Positions 24,128 to 36,517 of a DNA stretch of 64,000 nucleotides are shown one piece after another. Numbering within the stretch: the first letter of the stretch is position 1; every line of letters starts with the position of its first letter. This DNA comes from Pseudisothecium myosuroides (Eukaryota; Streptophyta; Bryopsida; Hypnales; Lembophyllaceae): assembly GCA_951799445.1 (NCBI GenBank), contig OX637287.1, positions 50,807,724-50,871,723 of the forward strand, read 5' to 3'. Position numbers and translations under genes: made by a program. The notes below the pieces were generated by a model. The model had not been told where the DNA came from. It was given only the letters and a program-made list of their open reading frames with translations, and did not search any database.

Positions 24128-26406
24128 TGCAGAGCTCCTAGGTTATTACTCTGTAATATGACCTTGGAATGCATTTTAAAACTGTCTGTAATGGAAACAG
24201 TCAATTGTACAACTGCACTTAGTTGTGAATATTCTCTATTGCTGACGCGTGTGGAAAATTCCGACTTCTCCCTTATATAAACAAAGTTACTTGTGATTTA
24301 AGGGTTGTCACACTTGTTGCCAATGCCTTTGGCGCTTGTGATTGGGGGTGAAGAGGGGGTTGGTTCTTGTTTGCTTCACAGTAAGCCTCATAAATGAGAG
24401 GATGAGAAATTGACTTGGAAACCTACTTGTTCGAAATGAATAAGGTTTCATGTCGCCCGGATGTATAGAGAGGTCCTCTTGGTGAGGCCGTTGTCTCGCC
24501 AAATGTTCATGGTGACGATGTCATCCTAGAAAAAAATTCTTACCTTCGGTACTAATATAGCAAATTTTGGTTTTGGGATGCTTACTATTGAATAGGTGGC
24601 TTACATTTTGGGATGCAGCATAAGAAAAAACTAGTGCCTTCATCCTGACTGAAGGCAGGGGTGTTCATGAAGTATAAATGGCCAGCTGGGAAGTTCAGTG
24701 CAGTAACTTAGTGGACACTATTGAAAGACACAAAAGGTAGCAACACCCATAACTATCACTGTACCTATAACCATCACCTCTAAAATCTTGGAAAATTTGT
24801 GGAAGTGAATAGATGTGATTACAAGGATGTACTACATCTGAATATCAATGGTATTAGATGTTTATTAATATTAATCATGTTCAAAACCCTTAATTTGATG
24901 GTTATAGGTGTTGTTACCTTATCTCCTTGCCACAAGAGTCATGTCATGTTCAGAACTTGAGTTGGTTTTGTTTTTTTCGGGCATTTGCACCAAAATAATG
25001 GGCCTTGCACGAAGCCCATAGAACAAAATAGCACTAAAAAGGCAGAAAATCACCAGAGAAACTTCATATTAAAAAAAAAACTTGGATGAAATCACCAAAT
25101 TGTGGATGAAAACTGAATTATGAATATGTGATATGTGCTAATGTGATATTTTCTTTCCAATTTATGGATGAATGTTGAAATTTGGAGCACCACTGTAACA
25201 TTCAATATTGCCACTTTGGGACTTCATTAAAAATGAAAAAAAAAAAGCTGACTTGAGTGTGTTAAGACAATCGAAGCCTTTAAATTCTCCAATCTAAATA
25301 TAACCCATGCCATGGCAGAATTCAACAAATGCCCAGGTTCATAAGAAGCTGCACATTTTTCTCAAATTTTAAACCTCGTCATCATCCACACCAGACAGGG
25401 TTTTTTTCTCCTTCATGGTAAAGACATCATGGCCCTATTTCCAGAATGATAGAAATGATATTGCCAGCTCAAGGTACACTATGATGACTGTCGGTTCTGT
25501 TTTGTACCAAACCGAATTTGTCTGTAGAGTGTCCCCAACGAACATGTCGACAGTATAGGCTTTGGGCTTTTGATTGGTGAAGCTGCATCCTTGAGGAGAG
25601 TTGACAGAAGACGTTTACCAGAATTAGTTTCAGGGAGAAATCAAAGAGTACACCGATCTAATATCATGCTTACAAAACATCAATTGAAGAGAAATTAAAA
25701 TATTAGAAGGAGTTTTCCCTGAACTCCGAGAATTAGAAAAAATAAAAATAAAGGTAAAATGACGAAAAAAATGCTTACCAACACCCGCAAAGTCGCAAAC
25801 TCAATTAGGCCCTCAAATTTGTTGCATAATTTTAGATTGACCCATAGTGACACAGGGTTGCCACTCCTATTTTGACATAATAAAGGGTATCTCTACTGCA
25901 TCGCAGATTCACATTCTTTCAGAACATAGATCAAAGAAAGTTTACGGGTTCTTTGCAATACAATCAGTTGAAATACTTGAAATCAGGCAGGACATACAAA
26001 GTGTTTCACATTGTCGTCCATATTGCACTCATACAAGGCTCAGGGGGCGGTCTCACATTTCGAGCATGATAAGCAGAGGTTGGTTCTGTTACTATTTTTA
26101 TAACAAAGGTCCAAGCTGACGCAACAGACTGTGTTATATGCTCAACGGAAGTACTCATCCTTGAAAGAACATAATGATGGATTTCAACTCTTAGAAGAGG
26201 GACCCTTGATACCAATTTCAAAGCCTACACATAAATTTAATCCTACACATAAAAGAAACAGCTATTACGTGAGGAAAATACATGGAATTGTGCAGAAAAC
26301 TTTGTCCAACGCAACTAATCACAGTAGACAATTACTGCCTATCAATATTGTCTCTGAAGCAAACGCGAGATGAATAATTACCCACCGATTGCTGAGAACA
26401 CGACCG
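24128..26406. other. Gene-free stretch downstream of NEDD1 copy 2
   Basis: About 2.3 kb, AT-rich, with only short ORFs and no recognised domain. The last few hundred bases before 26406 are likely the 3' flank of the minus-strand gene at 26407-27421. No transposon end with a clear target duplication was seen. Confidence 0.5.
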
Positions 26407-27421
26407 TCAAGCTTTGGGGCGACCTTGGTCCGACGTTAAAATTTTATCTATTGTGGTCCGAACGTTGTTCGCAACCTTACCCAAATTGTTTACAACAGCA
26501 GAGGCCACCAATCTAGACGTGCGAAAGAACCTGGTTGCAAACTCGTCAGGGGACAAGCCTCCTCCTCCGCTCATGCCGCCGCCTATAGAGGATGGTGGCC
26601 TTGGCATTACGTTATGCCCATCTTCTCTAGCTGGTCGATCCTGCACCATTTTGAATTATAGCATCTAGTCAGTATAATCAGTTCTAATTCCAAACATTCC
26701 AAAATATTGAACGACGTTGTTAGCTACAAGAGATTGTCATCTTTAAAGTGGAACAACCAACACTCCTTAATCGTTAATCAGATCTATGGTATCCTTGTTG
26801 GCACTGTAAAAATAAAATGGAGTCCGAACTTCTACTGACAAAGCTCGGTTCAAATACAAAAATATTGCAACATGCCTGCTTTCACACGCGATACAAAACT
26901 TAAAAAGATTGAACAGACAATCTCGATATTACTTGTCACTTGTAAAACAATGTGCAAGTTTCAAACCCTAAGCTCTGTATCTCACGTACCAGGGGCTTCG
27001 GAGGCGCAGAATTCGCTGAAGGAGATGATGTCTCGGCGGGAACAGCATGCCTGGTCGGTTTTTGATCAGCAAGGAACTCCAGGCCCACACAATACGGAAG
27101 CTCAATGGGCCCGTCGACGATCGCCTGTGTCGTTTGATTGGAGCTCACTTCCTTGTGAGCACTGTACCCTATGCAAGCATACTTGAAATCTCTGAAATTC
27201 CGGGAGTTTTTCGCCACTTCGCTGTCCAGGTCATTGTGGACCATGAACACTTCCGGTTCACTGCTCCGGCTGAGGCCCAGGCAGACGGGATTCCGCCCAT
27301 GTTCACGCATTATGCTCGAGTATAGCAAACATCCTCTACAACTCCTGATGGTTTGCGAAATCTCAGTCTTTTCCGGCGACCCTGCCCCTGACGAGCTCAC
27401 CTCCGCGGCTTCGCTAGCCAT
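26407..27421 (-). CDS. Plant-specific protein of unknown function (DUF8204-like)
   Basis: Two exons, 27421-26990 and 26640-26407, joined in phase 0 for about 221 residues. The N-terminal half carries CRGCLLYSS, RNPVCLGLSR, DFKYACIGYS and ELPYCVGLEFL. These match, from memory, a conserved plant family whose paired cysteines suggest metal binding or a structural fold. The C-terminal tail FATRFFRTSRLVASAVVNNL followed by VANNVRTTIDKIL also matches the family ending, an amphipathic helix. The function is unknown. The ATG at 27421 (MASEAAEV) is preferred because the upstream TTG extension has no ATG. Confidence 0.72.
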
Positions 27422-27435
27422 CTCCAAACCGAACC

Positions 27436-27444
27436 AAACCCTAA
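27436..27444 (-). promoter_or_regulatory. Telo-box-like motif upstream of the DUF8204-like gene
   Basis: AAACCCTAA on the plus strand lies about 15 bases upstream of the start codon of the minus-strand gene, probably in its 5' leader. The position fits a telo box; function is inferred. Confidence 0.35.
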
Positions 27445-29038
27445 CTCCGCCACCTCAAGAATTAGGTCAACTTGATCAGTCTGCCATTCAGAGATTCCCC
27501 ACAGGTACAATCCGAACTCGATTTTCGCGCCCAAACGTAACCTCTTCCCCGAAGCATCAAAATTCGCAAAGACAGACACTCTTTGCTGGCTACGCCTTCC
27601 CCTAAACCATAAACTAAAATAGCAAAAGCTTCAACGCCAAAACTTCACCATCACCACTGAGAATCAGAACTCGACAAAACACACAAAATTAGGTCAAATT
27701 CCTCCGGAGTCGAAAAAAAGCGCCAAACAATTCATGGGTTGATTTAAAAGATTGGATCGAAAGAACAATAGCCTACGCAAACAGCATGAGCGCTTCAAAT
27801 GCTTCAGAAATTTTTGCATCCAAGTGAAAAAGCTAAGTGCGTTCCCACAATGGATTGTGCCAAAGCTTGGTTGTCCACATTGACTTCCACCGGGATTCTT
27901 TGAGAATTGTTTTCAGATATGTAATTGCGAATGAACCGAGGGCGCTGTGAAATCGCGTAAGACCAAAACAAAATGGCCGCGACGCCCTCATCGAACCCTT
28001 GCGAAGCTGTGTATTGTGAGAAGGCCAGTGTTGAAGTGATTCTCGAGCAGGGATGGTACCGGCTGCGCCGGTGACTCAACCGGCTGTATCCGGGGGTTTC
28101 CAATGCTGACGAGGTGGACGGAGGTCCGAGGGTGACTGGGTATGGGCAAAATCGACTTGGACTGATTTGTCTGATTAGTTAGTGAGGGTGCAAAATTAGT
28201 GTCATCTATAAAATTGGATCAGGGTCACTATGGAAATTAGAGCAAAAATGTAGTACTAGAACAAATCCCATTGCAATGCAATAAAACTAAAAACGTTTTA
28301 TTAATGTACAAGATTTCATCATGAGGCATGGAAGTGGATTTGGTGAGTGGATTTGGTGAGGCTGAGAAATAGAACTGGTAGTTATTATATATATCCTCCA
28401 TGGAGAGAAAACAAGAAATTTGACTTTGACATCTCTTCTATGCACTTCCCGGAATCCAGCTTAATGCCTTCCACAGTAAACAGTCTCCATCCCAAGCCTT
28501 GAAAAGATATTTTCAAAATTCTAAAGATTCTTAAAATTTAGTTAACTGGTGGTTATCACATATATGTCCCTTGTTAAGAGTAAAAGAAGAATCTGACTTT
28601 GACGTCTCTTCTATGCACTTCCTAAATCTAACTTAATGCCTTCCACAGTAAACAGTCTCAATCCCAAGCCTAGAAAAGATATTCTCAAAATTCTAGAGGT
28701 TCCTGAAATTTAGCCCTTACGATATAGAATTTCCCAAACCTAGAAGTTTTTGTCTTTTTGTGATGGCAGTGGTTGTCCTGAAAGTAAGGCTTCTTTTTTG
28801 AAAATCCAAACTACAACTTCCCTTTGCAACTCTCAACTTTGATACTCCTATTGTTAAAAAGTTATAGGGAAGTCTTTATGGTTTAATGTGAACAAATGGA
28901 TGAACAATAATGCAAATGAAAATATAACACTTTGCATTTCATAGAATAGATGTCAACATACACTAGTTTTAAATAGTGTCATAAACAAAACTTTTATATA
29001 AGAAGGTTGTAGCAACAAAGAAAGGAATTAACAAGGTG
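27445..29038. other. Intergenic stretch upstream of the DUF8204-like gene
   Basis: The first few hundred bases are probably the promoter of the minus-strand gene. An ORF at 27804-28103 (minus) has no family resemblance. A direct repeat occupies 28409-28713. Nothing else is recognisable. Confidence 0.5.
28409..28713. repeat. Tandem direct repeat, two units
   Basis: A unit of about 130 bases at 28409-28541 (tgactttgac, atgccttccacagtaaacag, tcccaagcc, aaaagatatt) recurs at 28585-28713 with scattered differences, an offset of about 175 bases. It appears non-coding. Confidence 0.75.
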
Positions 29039-29042
29039 TTAA

Positions 29043-29674
29043 CCCCTAAATGCCTAAGGCACCATATTTGGGTGCTGACTAAACTTCAAAGTTATAAAAA
29101 AATCTTTCTAAAGTACTTTTTTAAAAAGTTGAATATCCTTTAAATACTATTTTAAGCATTAAAAAAATTTGGATAAAATTTCATGGTTTTCCAATTGAAG
29201 ATTTTGTGCAAATCTATCTATTGCAAATTGTGATTTTTTAGTGTTAGAGGCTCAAGGAGATGAGCCTCAAATATACTTGATCTTGAAGAAAAATAGGATC
29301 AAAAATTCATGTAAAAACTTGTAGAACAAATTTTGAGAAGCCATAAATTAATTATGGTTATGCATGTTATGTACTTTAAACTTGCATTTTTTTATGACCT
29401 CAATTTGAGATTTGACATGTTAGAAGGGATTTGAAAGATTTCAAATCACTTCCACAGTTTTAACACCCTCTTGATCAAACATTATAATCTTTGAATCTTT
29501 AAGTAATATAATTGTTGTGTTTTTATTTTATATGTGATTTATAATACATCTAATTTGAAATTATATGGTTACAATTTTCTTAAACTGATAAAACAAATCA
29601 CTCAGAACTTAAGCTTTTGTTTTAGTTTTGAGTAATATCTAAGAAGTTCAAAAAAAATCTTGGGCATTTTGAAA
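29043..29674. mobile_element. TTAA-type MITE, family I, copy b (decayed right end)
   Basis: The left end CCCCTAAATGCCTAAGGCAC is preceded by TTAA (29039-29042). The right end has decayed to gggcattttgaaa followed by TTAA (29675-29678). The length of 632 bp and the interior match copies a, c and d. Confidence 0.6.
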
Positions 29675-29678
29675 TTAA

Positions 29679-31121
29679 ATTTGAATTATTAGCACATTTA
29701 CTATGCAATGTTTATGAAAATTACATTAAGGCCACTAGCATAGGGCCTTTCAACTCATTTTTTCTCCAAGGCTCAACTATAGGATTTCATTTTTAACATC
29801 AAAATACAAGTAAAGAAGAAATTTGCATAGTTTGAAAATCAAAATTAGACTATTATAGTAGTAAAATGTGAAATGAAATGTAATTGATTTTGTGACTAGA
29901 TTTTTTTTTTAAATCAACTAAAGCCGCTCAAAATGTAAAACCATTGAGTGCATGCACTAATTGGACGTTAGGAATCTATTAGGTGTGCTTCTAAAGATTG
30001 CTCTGAATTTTTAGCAGGGTTTCACATCTCATATCATTTTTCAATAATTTTCGTTGAAAGATGAAAAAAATTCACATCTAACCTACTTTGTTTTATATTT
30101 ATCACATTCTTCTTGAATTAGTCATAGGTTTTTGAAGCTAAAACTGGGATCCTCCAAAACCATTTCTACCCTACTATTTTCATTGTAGATAAAATGAAAC
30201 TTTCAATATATACCCTTGTATTAAAGGTGACACTTTAAAGCAAAGACAATATTATTTTAGCACTTTAGTTTCCACTTTAGTAGGTGGTATGCGTGGAAAA
30301 ATTATCTATCAAACAAATCCATCAATATTTTTGAAGTAAAATAGGAGTTCCATAAAGCACCCAAAATTGAATTGATAATTAATTTGAGTAGGTAAAACTT
30401 CTTGAAATATTTTTCAATAAAATTTCCTTGAAAGACAAATGCAAGTAGCATCTTAATTCAAGTCATTTCATATTTTTGGAGCTTTATGGAATTAGATACA
30501 AAATTTTGAAGTTTAAACATAGTGGTCACTAAAAGCGTCCCCCTCCTCAAATGTATATTGTTTGTACATTGTTAGTGCAATGCATGAGAAAGTAAAATGT
30601 AACCTTTGTATTGAAGGATACATTTAGAGCCCAAACGGTTTAAGGACCTCTTACCTTAAATTATCTAGTGGAAGGAGGAATACTCAACAGAAGAAAAAAA
30701 AACTACACAACTATCCTTGGCTGCACAATCAATCCCAAATAATCTATACAAAGTACAGATTTTTTTATTAAATAATAAATAAATAAAATGTTAGAAATTT
30801 TAAAATCTTACTATAATGAATTTTAAAGTGGGTTTAGGTGGGCACCTCCAAATGCACCATTGACCCAAAACCACCATCTTCACTCTGGACACATCTCCAA
30901 AATTAATATGTACCTATGCAGAAGAAACAATTTTGGAACCTCTACAAAAAAACTTTGACCTTTAAATAACTTTTGCATATAATATCATCCTCGGAATTTG
31001 TTGTAAAAAGGGGAGATCTTCTACAGAAGCTTGACTTCCAATGAGTACTTTTGCAATTTTTTAAGCCAATGATTCACACGGTAATGCAAAAGAATGATTT
31101 TGAGGGTCACCCCTTCGTCCT
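29679..31121. other. AT-rich gene-free stretch
   Basis: About 1.4 kb with no ORF above the noise, no clear terminal repeats and no recognised RNA. It is probably decayed transposon sequence. Confidence 0.45.
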
Positions 31122-31125
31122 TTAA

Positions 31126-32062
31126 CCCCTAACTACCCAAGGCACCAGATTCTGGTGTATCATAAACTTTGAAGTTAAATAAAATTCAACCAAATTGCTA
31201 TTTTTAATAGTTTATATTTTTGGAGAACTCTTTTTGAAGTCTAGTTTTAGGATCAAAAAGCCGATTTTAAAAGTGAAGGATTGTGATTTTTCTATTTAAG
31301 ATTTTGTGCGGATACCCGTTGCAATCTTGACTTCCCGTCGTATTGAGGGCTCTTGGAAATGAGCCTCAAATACACTAGATCTTGGAGAAAAAATCACCTT
31401 AGAAATTAATTAAAAAAAAATTTAGAATAGATTTGAAAAACCGTAAATTGATTGGGGTTGTGCATGTTAGGCCCTATAACCTCATATTTTTTTAGTGACC
31501 AACTTTTTGGAGTTGACATGCAAAAAGAGAATTGAAATTTTTCATAGTTTTAACACCCTCATGATCAAACATTATAATTTTTCAATTTGTAAGTGATATT
31601 GTTATGTTTTCTTTCCCTATGTGATCTCTAACATGTCTGGTTTGAATTTGTACGGTTACAATTGAAAAGAAATTGGTACAACTTATGAAAATGTTGACTT
31701 TTTGTTCAATTTAGAGCAAATTTCAAGAAGCTCCAAACAGGCCTTGGGCATTTAGGCCCTCCTGCCATGTGAGCCGGGCCGATGAAGTTCGCCGGGGAGC
31801 TACAAGCCCCAAGTTCACAATTGTCCTGTCATGTGGATCCGGTGGGTGGGGAGAGATCAAGTAAGAATCCTCCACGTATTGATTCCTTCAAGATTGTTCC
31901 ATCTTGTTCCATCTTCACCAATGGGATTGTCCACCGATGATCGGTGAAACTTGGAATCCTTCTTCTCCGCTCACCGAAGCCGGCAAGACAATCGATGTTC
32001 ACTTCTTGTCCTCTAGTGCTTTTTCTGCTGGCCCGGCTCACATGGCAGGAGGCCCTTAGGGG
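31126..32062. mobile_element. TTAA-type MITE, family I, copy c, split by a Tourist-like MITE
   Basis: The left end CCCCTAACTACCCAAGGCAC is preceded by TTAA (31122-31125), and the right end ...TTAGGGG is followed by TTAA (32063-32066). The right terminal repeat is interrupted: gccttgggcatTTA, then a 301-bp insertion, then TTAgggg. Removing the insertion and one TTA leaves 633 bp, the size of copies a and b. Confidence 0.72.
31755..32055. mobile_element. Tourist-like (PIF/Harbinger) MITE nested in family I copy c
   Basis: The ends are GGCCCTCCTGCCATGTGAGC and, reverse-complemented, GGGCCTCCTGCCATGTGAGC, a near-perfect inverted repeat of about 26 bp starting GGSCC. It is flanked by TTA on both sides (31752-31754 and 32056-32058), the 3-bp duplication of PIF/Harbinger elements. 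The empty site is visible in the sister copies, which read catttagggg without interruption. A 70-codon minus-strand ORF inside has no family. Confidence 0.82.
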
Positions 32063-32069
32063 TTAAGGG

Positions 32070-32116
32070 TTAAACACAACTCTTTTCAGAAGTAAAAGAA
32101 AATGAAACCTCCAGAG
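32070..32116 (+). repeat. Left fragment of the duplicated enolase upstream region
   Basis: Taaacacaactcttttcag through aaacctccagag is nearly identical to 54680-54724, upstream of the intact enolase gene. The duplicate is interrupted here by the hAT element and resumes at 37281. Confidence 0.75.
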
Positions 32117-32864
32117 CAGCGATCTTAAAACTGGCGAATTATCTCCACAAATCTACCAAAAATAATTGTGTGCGAAATGTCTGTAATGAAATTTTTTTGG
32201 AAATCCAACATTTGAGCCGAACTGGACACGTGTTTTCCTGTCCATTCGCCCAAACCCACAGACGTTCGTTGCCCGGTAGCATTCATCCCCTTCCAAGTCG
32301 GCTCCCTTGTAGACGTGGCGCGATCTGAGCCCTTGCTGTCTCGCAGGGCGGCGACATCGAAGCCCTCCATTTTGTGGCGAGGGTTTCACGAGGTTCCCCT
32401 CCCAAATTAGGTTCAGTAGCACTATCTTCTTGTTTCTGGTGGGGTTTTGCTGAGCTTTCGCATTAATGGCAGACTTGAATGCTTCATGTTTGATAATTTC
32501 ATAGTGTGGCACTTCGCCACCATCCATCTTCCAAATGCACTTGAGATGCGTGCCTTGAGTGCCTGCGCGCGTTAGATTCTAGTTTGAAAGCGGCATATTC
32601 TACGTTTTTGATTTCCTGACTCACTGGAATTCTGCCAGCTCGGGGTTGTGGTGAAAATTTGGAGGCGCGCTTAGTGTCTCTTGCATTCACTTTGCCTCTG
32701 AAACGGGGGCTACGAGTGAATGAGAATTTTAGAATTGCAAGGAGCTGTTGTGGGCTTGAACTCTGTGCTTGGCAAAGGCGGATGCTTGCAGGTTCAGGTT
32801 TGATTTGAATTTAAAGGTTTCGGGGTGAGTTGGTTGCACATTGCAATCTTGCGAGTTTAGACGT

Positions 32865-33221
32865 CATCACAAAGTTTAGACCCTACGATTTGGCAACAAT
32901 TATCGTGCGGTTATCGTTGTTTCATGGGTTCGTACCATAATTGTACTAACTTAGTGTATTTTTACGCACTGAATCAGTGCAAAAACAATGAATATCAATA
33001 GCGTACGGTTTATGTACTTTAACTATATGATTGCTGTGCAGTTTTGACACAACAATTGTATAGTTAAAGTACATAAACCGTACGCTATTGATATTCATTG
33101 TTTTTGCACATATTCGGTGCGTAAAAATACACTGAGTCAGTGCGATTATGGTACGAACCCATGAAACAACAATAACTGCACGATAATTGCTGCCAAATCG
33201 TAGGGTCTAAACTTTGTGATG
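32865..33221. repeat. Foldback (palindromic) element inside the hAT transposon
   Basis: Catcacaaagtttagaccct at 32865 pairs with agggtctaaactttgtgatg ending at 33221. The arms stay strongly complementary for roughly 170 bases, around a loop near 33050. No target duplication is obvious. It looks like a foldback MITE or a hairpin built from a local inverted duplication. Confidence 0.78.
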
Positions 33222-33314
33222 GTGTTCAACGCTTTGATCTTGTTTCTGTCATTGAGTTCAGGCTTTCTTGTTCATTGTAATCAGTTTGGTGCTCACTTGC
33301 TCACTGCTCAATTG

Positions 33315-33500
33315 CTCATTTGCTCAGTCTTCACGCTTCAACGATCGGGTACGATCGGGTATTTGGTTATTGCGTAATTGGTGATGTTTGGGTTCTTTGT
33401 GTGTTGCGGTTCACGCTTCAACGATCGGGTATTTCATAGTTGCGTAATTGGTGCTGTTTAGGTTCCTTGTATGTTGCGGTTGTTGCTTTTGTGTGTTGCG
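33315..33500. repeat. Short tandem direct repeats near the hAT transposase 5' end
   Basis: Cacgcttcaacgatcgggt recurs at about 33330 and 33411, followed each time by gcgtaattggtg and ttgtgtgttgcggtt/ttgtatgttgcggtt, giving two units of about 80 bases. Tgtgttgcggttgctgcttt then repeats at shorter spacing. They precede the transposase start codon and may be leader or promoter sequence. Confidence 0.6.
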
Positions 33501-33529
33501 GTTGCTGCTTTTGCTCTGTGCAGGTTCCA

Positions 33530-36517
33530 ATGGCCCCATGACTGAGGCTCCCCGACAATTTTCGGGTTCGAACCTTTGGTTCTAGTCGAAACACAAGTGG
33601 TGTTGGGAAGTATTTACCGAGCACAAGCGTTGTTCCTGTTGTGGCGGGGGTGACGCACGTATCGGAGACGCATTTGTCGCAATCCCTCACCCACCCAGTC
33701 GGGCGTGATCCACCATCCGAGGACACTGTTGTTTCCCCTCAAGCTGCTGATCCTGCGTGCGATGTTTTGACCGACGGTGAGTGCTCTCCTGCAGGGAAGA
33801 AGAAGAAGGCCCGATCTGCAAACAAGCCGCACAAGAAGAGCAAGACAACTCCGGGGCCTGTCACCAGAAGGTGGCAAGAGGTGTGGGCCTGCCGATTCCC
33901 TTGGGCTGAGGCCGAGCTTGATTCACTTGGACACGTGATTGGTGTGATTTGCCAAAGTTGCACTGCAATCACGGGGAGGAGGAAACTGCTGGTCCCCAAA
34001 GCTGATAATCTTAAGAAGTACGAGGGGAAGCGGGTGTGCATGGAGGACGGTGTGCCATTCCTAGAGTTGAAGAAGGGCGATACTTATCTGAAATCCGACT
34101 GTAAGCATGCCAAGTTGTGCAAACTGTGGGCAGCCCGAAAGCAAGCTGGTACCGTACTCGATCAGCTTGGTGGTGGTTTGGAGAGCGATATCAAGCGCAA
34201 GGGAGTACAATTTTCTTCCCTTTTTCAAATTTTGAGTTTTGGTAGACCTATGTGTGATTACGAGAGGCAAGAATCTTTGCTGAGACACTTGAAGCTTCGA
34301 AACTTGCCTAGAAAGCATTGGTCTGAAAGCACAGGGTAGGAGATGAGTGAGCATTTGCACGCATCCGTCCTCAATGCTTTGAAGTCCGCTGTGCAGTCTG
34401 CTTCTGTCATCTCGATTAGTGCAGATGAGGTTACTGCGATTGATAACACCTGCTGGATCGGAGTGCACGTTTATGCCGTTGAGAGTTGGGAGAGGAAGCC
34501 GCATTTGTTGCATTTGAGTTGTCTGTCCGAAGGTGGTACTACGGACCAGCTCACTACAGTCATCATGCAGGCATTGATCGCTGAAGGTGGTCTAAGTCAC
34601 GAGGAGATTGCTTCTAAACTCGTTTGCTTTGCAGCTGATGGAGTCAGTACATTCCAGGGGTCGAAATCAGGTGTCACGGCCCAGATCCGTGACAAATGGG
34701 CTCCTTTTTCTCTCGGAGCCAGTTGTGTTAGTCATCGTATTAACTTGGTTGTCAAGACTCTTTCGAAGTATTCCATGGTCTCTAGGCTCAAGGGCTTTTT
34801 CCAGTCTACTTATTCATATTTCTGTCACAGTAACAAGCGACATGCTGAGCTTACAAAACTTGCAAATCTCATGGAAACTAAGGGCAATAAGATGCTCCGT
34901 AATGTGGAAACTTGCTAGATCTCCATGAGGAGTCCAACACAGCGGATCCTAGACGAATACACCACTCTCATAGTTAAAATGGGACAAGATATGAGCGGTG
35001 GTTCTGGTCAGAGAGCGGTGGCAGGGGCGGGTGACAATTTTGATCTTTTGGTTGACGTTGAAGTCTTACTCTCTCTCGCTTGTTTCATTCCGTTGGTGAA
35101 CACAGTTCATTGCCTGATCAAGATCTCTCAGGCTCGTGACATTTTTGTCTGTGATTTCATTCAAGCTGTTAAACTTTGCCAGAGTGAGCTCGCAAGGCTT
35201 TTTGTGGATCGGGAATCTACTTACAGCAAGGCGGACTTCCGCATGTACTATGACCTCGTAACTGTGCAAAGCAAAGATATCCCCATGGAGTGGAAGGACG
35301 TGCCTGGGGACTCCGGCATTGCCCACCTTCTCTTCGATTTGAAGACTTCTCAGGCCTATGCTCGGTGTCATGACAAAGAAACCGGGCAATACATTTTTGT
35401 CACGCAGCAGGATTTCATCCGCACTCAAGACAACATTGAACGCCAGTTTGCAGGTGCGCAATTTTCTTCCCTTCCTATTTTTTTTGTTGGTTGTGTTAGT
35501 CATCTTGTGTTTGTAATTTCATTCAGCTTCCTATTTTTTTCATTGCATGTGGGTTTGAATGTGTATTCATTGTTCAATGTGATTCAGTTTCCTCTTTGTT
35601 TAATTGCATGTGGGTTTCAACGTCCCTAAACTTTCTTTGCTTGCAGCTGTGGCTTGCAGTTGCGGTGTCCAGTTCTGGCTTACGGTGCTGGCTTGTAGTG
35701 CCTTGCACTGTGTAGATTTGTGCCTTGCACTTACGCTGTTGAGTTCTGGCTTGCACTTACGGTGTTCCAGTACTGGCTTGCTCTTACGGTGTTCTGAACT
35801 GTAGCTTACTCTTACGGTGTTCTGAACTGAACTGTGGCTTGCACTTACGGGGCTCTCTCTGCTCTGAGCTGTGGCTTGACTGCTTAATTGTGCACAGACA
35901 TTGCGCAATCCCTTTGCGATGAGTTGGATCGGCGCTTTCCTTGCCAGGAACTCCTCGATGCTTTCGGGATTATTTACCCCCAGTATTGGCGGCAGGAGGG
36001 CGCTGAGGCTAGCTTTGTGCAACACTTGGCTATTCTGAAAAGCTTTTACTGCCAATCCCGAGTTGTGAACAGTGGCCAGCCGTTGTGTGAAGGCGGCAAG
36101 GGTCTTACTGCACCTGAAATGCTATCGGCTTCTCACTTGAACTTACAGCAAGGGTTCTTTAAATTGACAATGAAGGCAAACTGCGACTCTGCTTGTGGCC
36201 CACCGTTGCTTGTGAATCCGGTTATCAAGCTTTGGTGGAGACTTTCACAGTCCCGCCATCTCAGTAAGCTGATGTCTGAGTATTTCAAGTTGGCTGAGAT
36301 AGGATGTTGTTTAGTATTGGGCTCTGTTGAAGATGAGAGGTGTTTCTCAACTTTGAAGTTCTTGAAATCACAGCACAGGAATAGATTAGGAAAGCATCTC
36401 CCCCTTGTTGTGCGTATGTTTGGGCAACAATATTTTACCCTAGAGACTTTCCCTTACAAGGAAGCCATTAACTCTTGGAAAAGTGCTGTCTCAGTTGGCC
36501 GGCAGGGGGATTTGTGA
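33530..36517 (+). pseudogene. Inactivated hAT-family transposase
   Basis: Two exons, 33530-35453 and 35898-36517, are in one reading frame of about 847 codons that is broken by three stops: TGA at 33539-33541, TAG at 34337-34339 and TAG at 34916-34918. The region before the second stop has a zinc-finger-like segment (VICQSCT, then CKHAKLC) typical of the DNA-binding end. The middle (SISADEVTAIDN, LVCFAADGVSTFQG, SHRINLVV) is the catalytic core of a group common in non-seed plant genomes. The last exon ends with the hAT dimerisation motif (EDERCFSTLKFLK, then RNRLGKHLPLVVRMFGQQ). The intron phase fits (FA|D joined across CAG|GTGCGC and CACAG|AC). Frame is otherwise intact, so inactivation looks recent and point-mutational. 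Confidence 0.85.
35640..35885. repeat. Degenerate tandem repeats in the hAT transposase intron
   Basis: A unit of about 30 bases of the form ttctgaactgtggcttgcacttacggtg (shown only in pieces: ctggcttgcac, ttacggtgttc, gaactgtggc) recurs roughly eight times with variation inside the intron at 35454-35897. Confidence 0.6.

Noticed and set aside
26006..26221. Minus-strand ORF as an extra exon of the DUF8204-like gene
   Set aside because: The stop at 26407 completes the family C-terminus, so no downstream exon is needed.
28409..28713. Tandem repeat considered as a CRISPR-like array
   Set aside because: There are only two long diverged units and no short repeat-spacer structure; the context is a eukaryotic nuclear genome.
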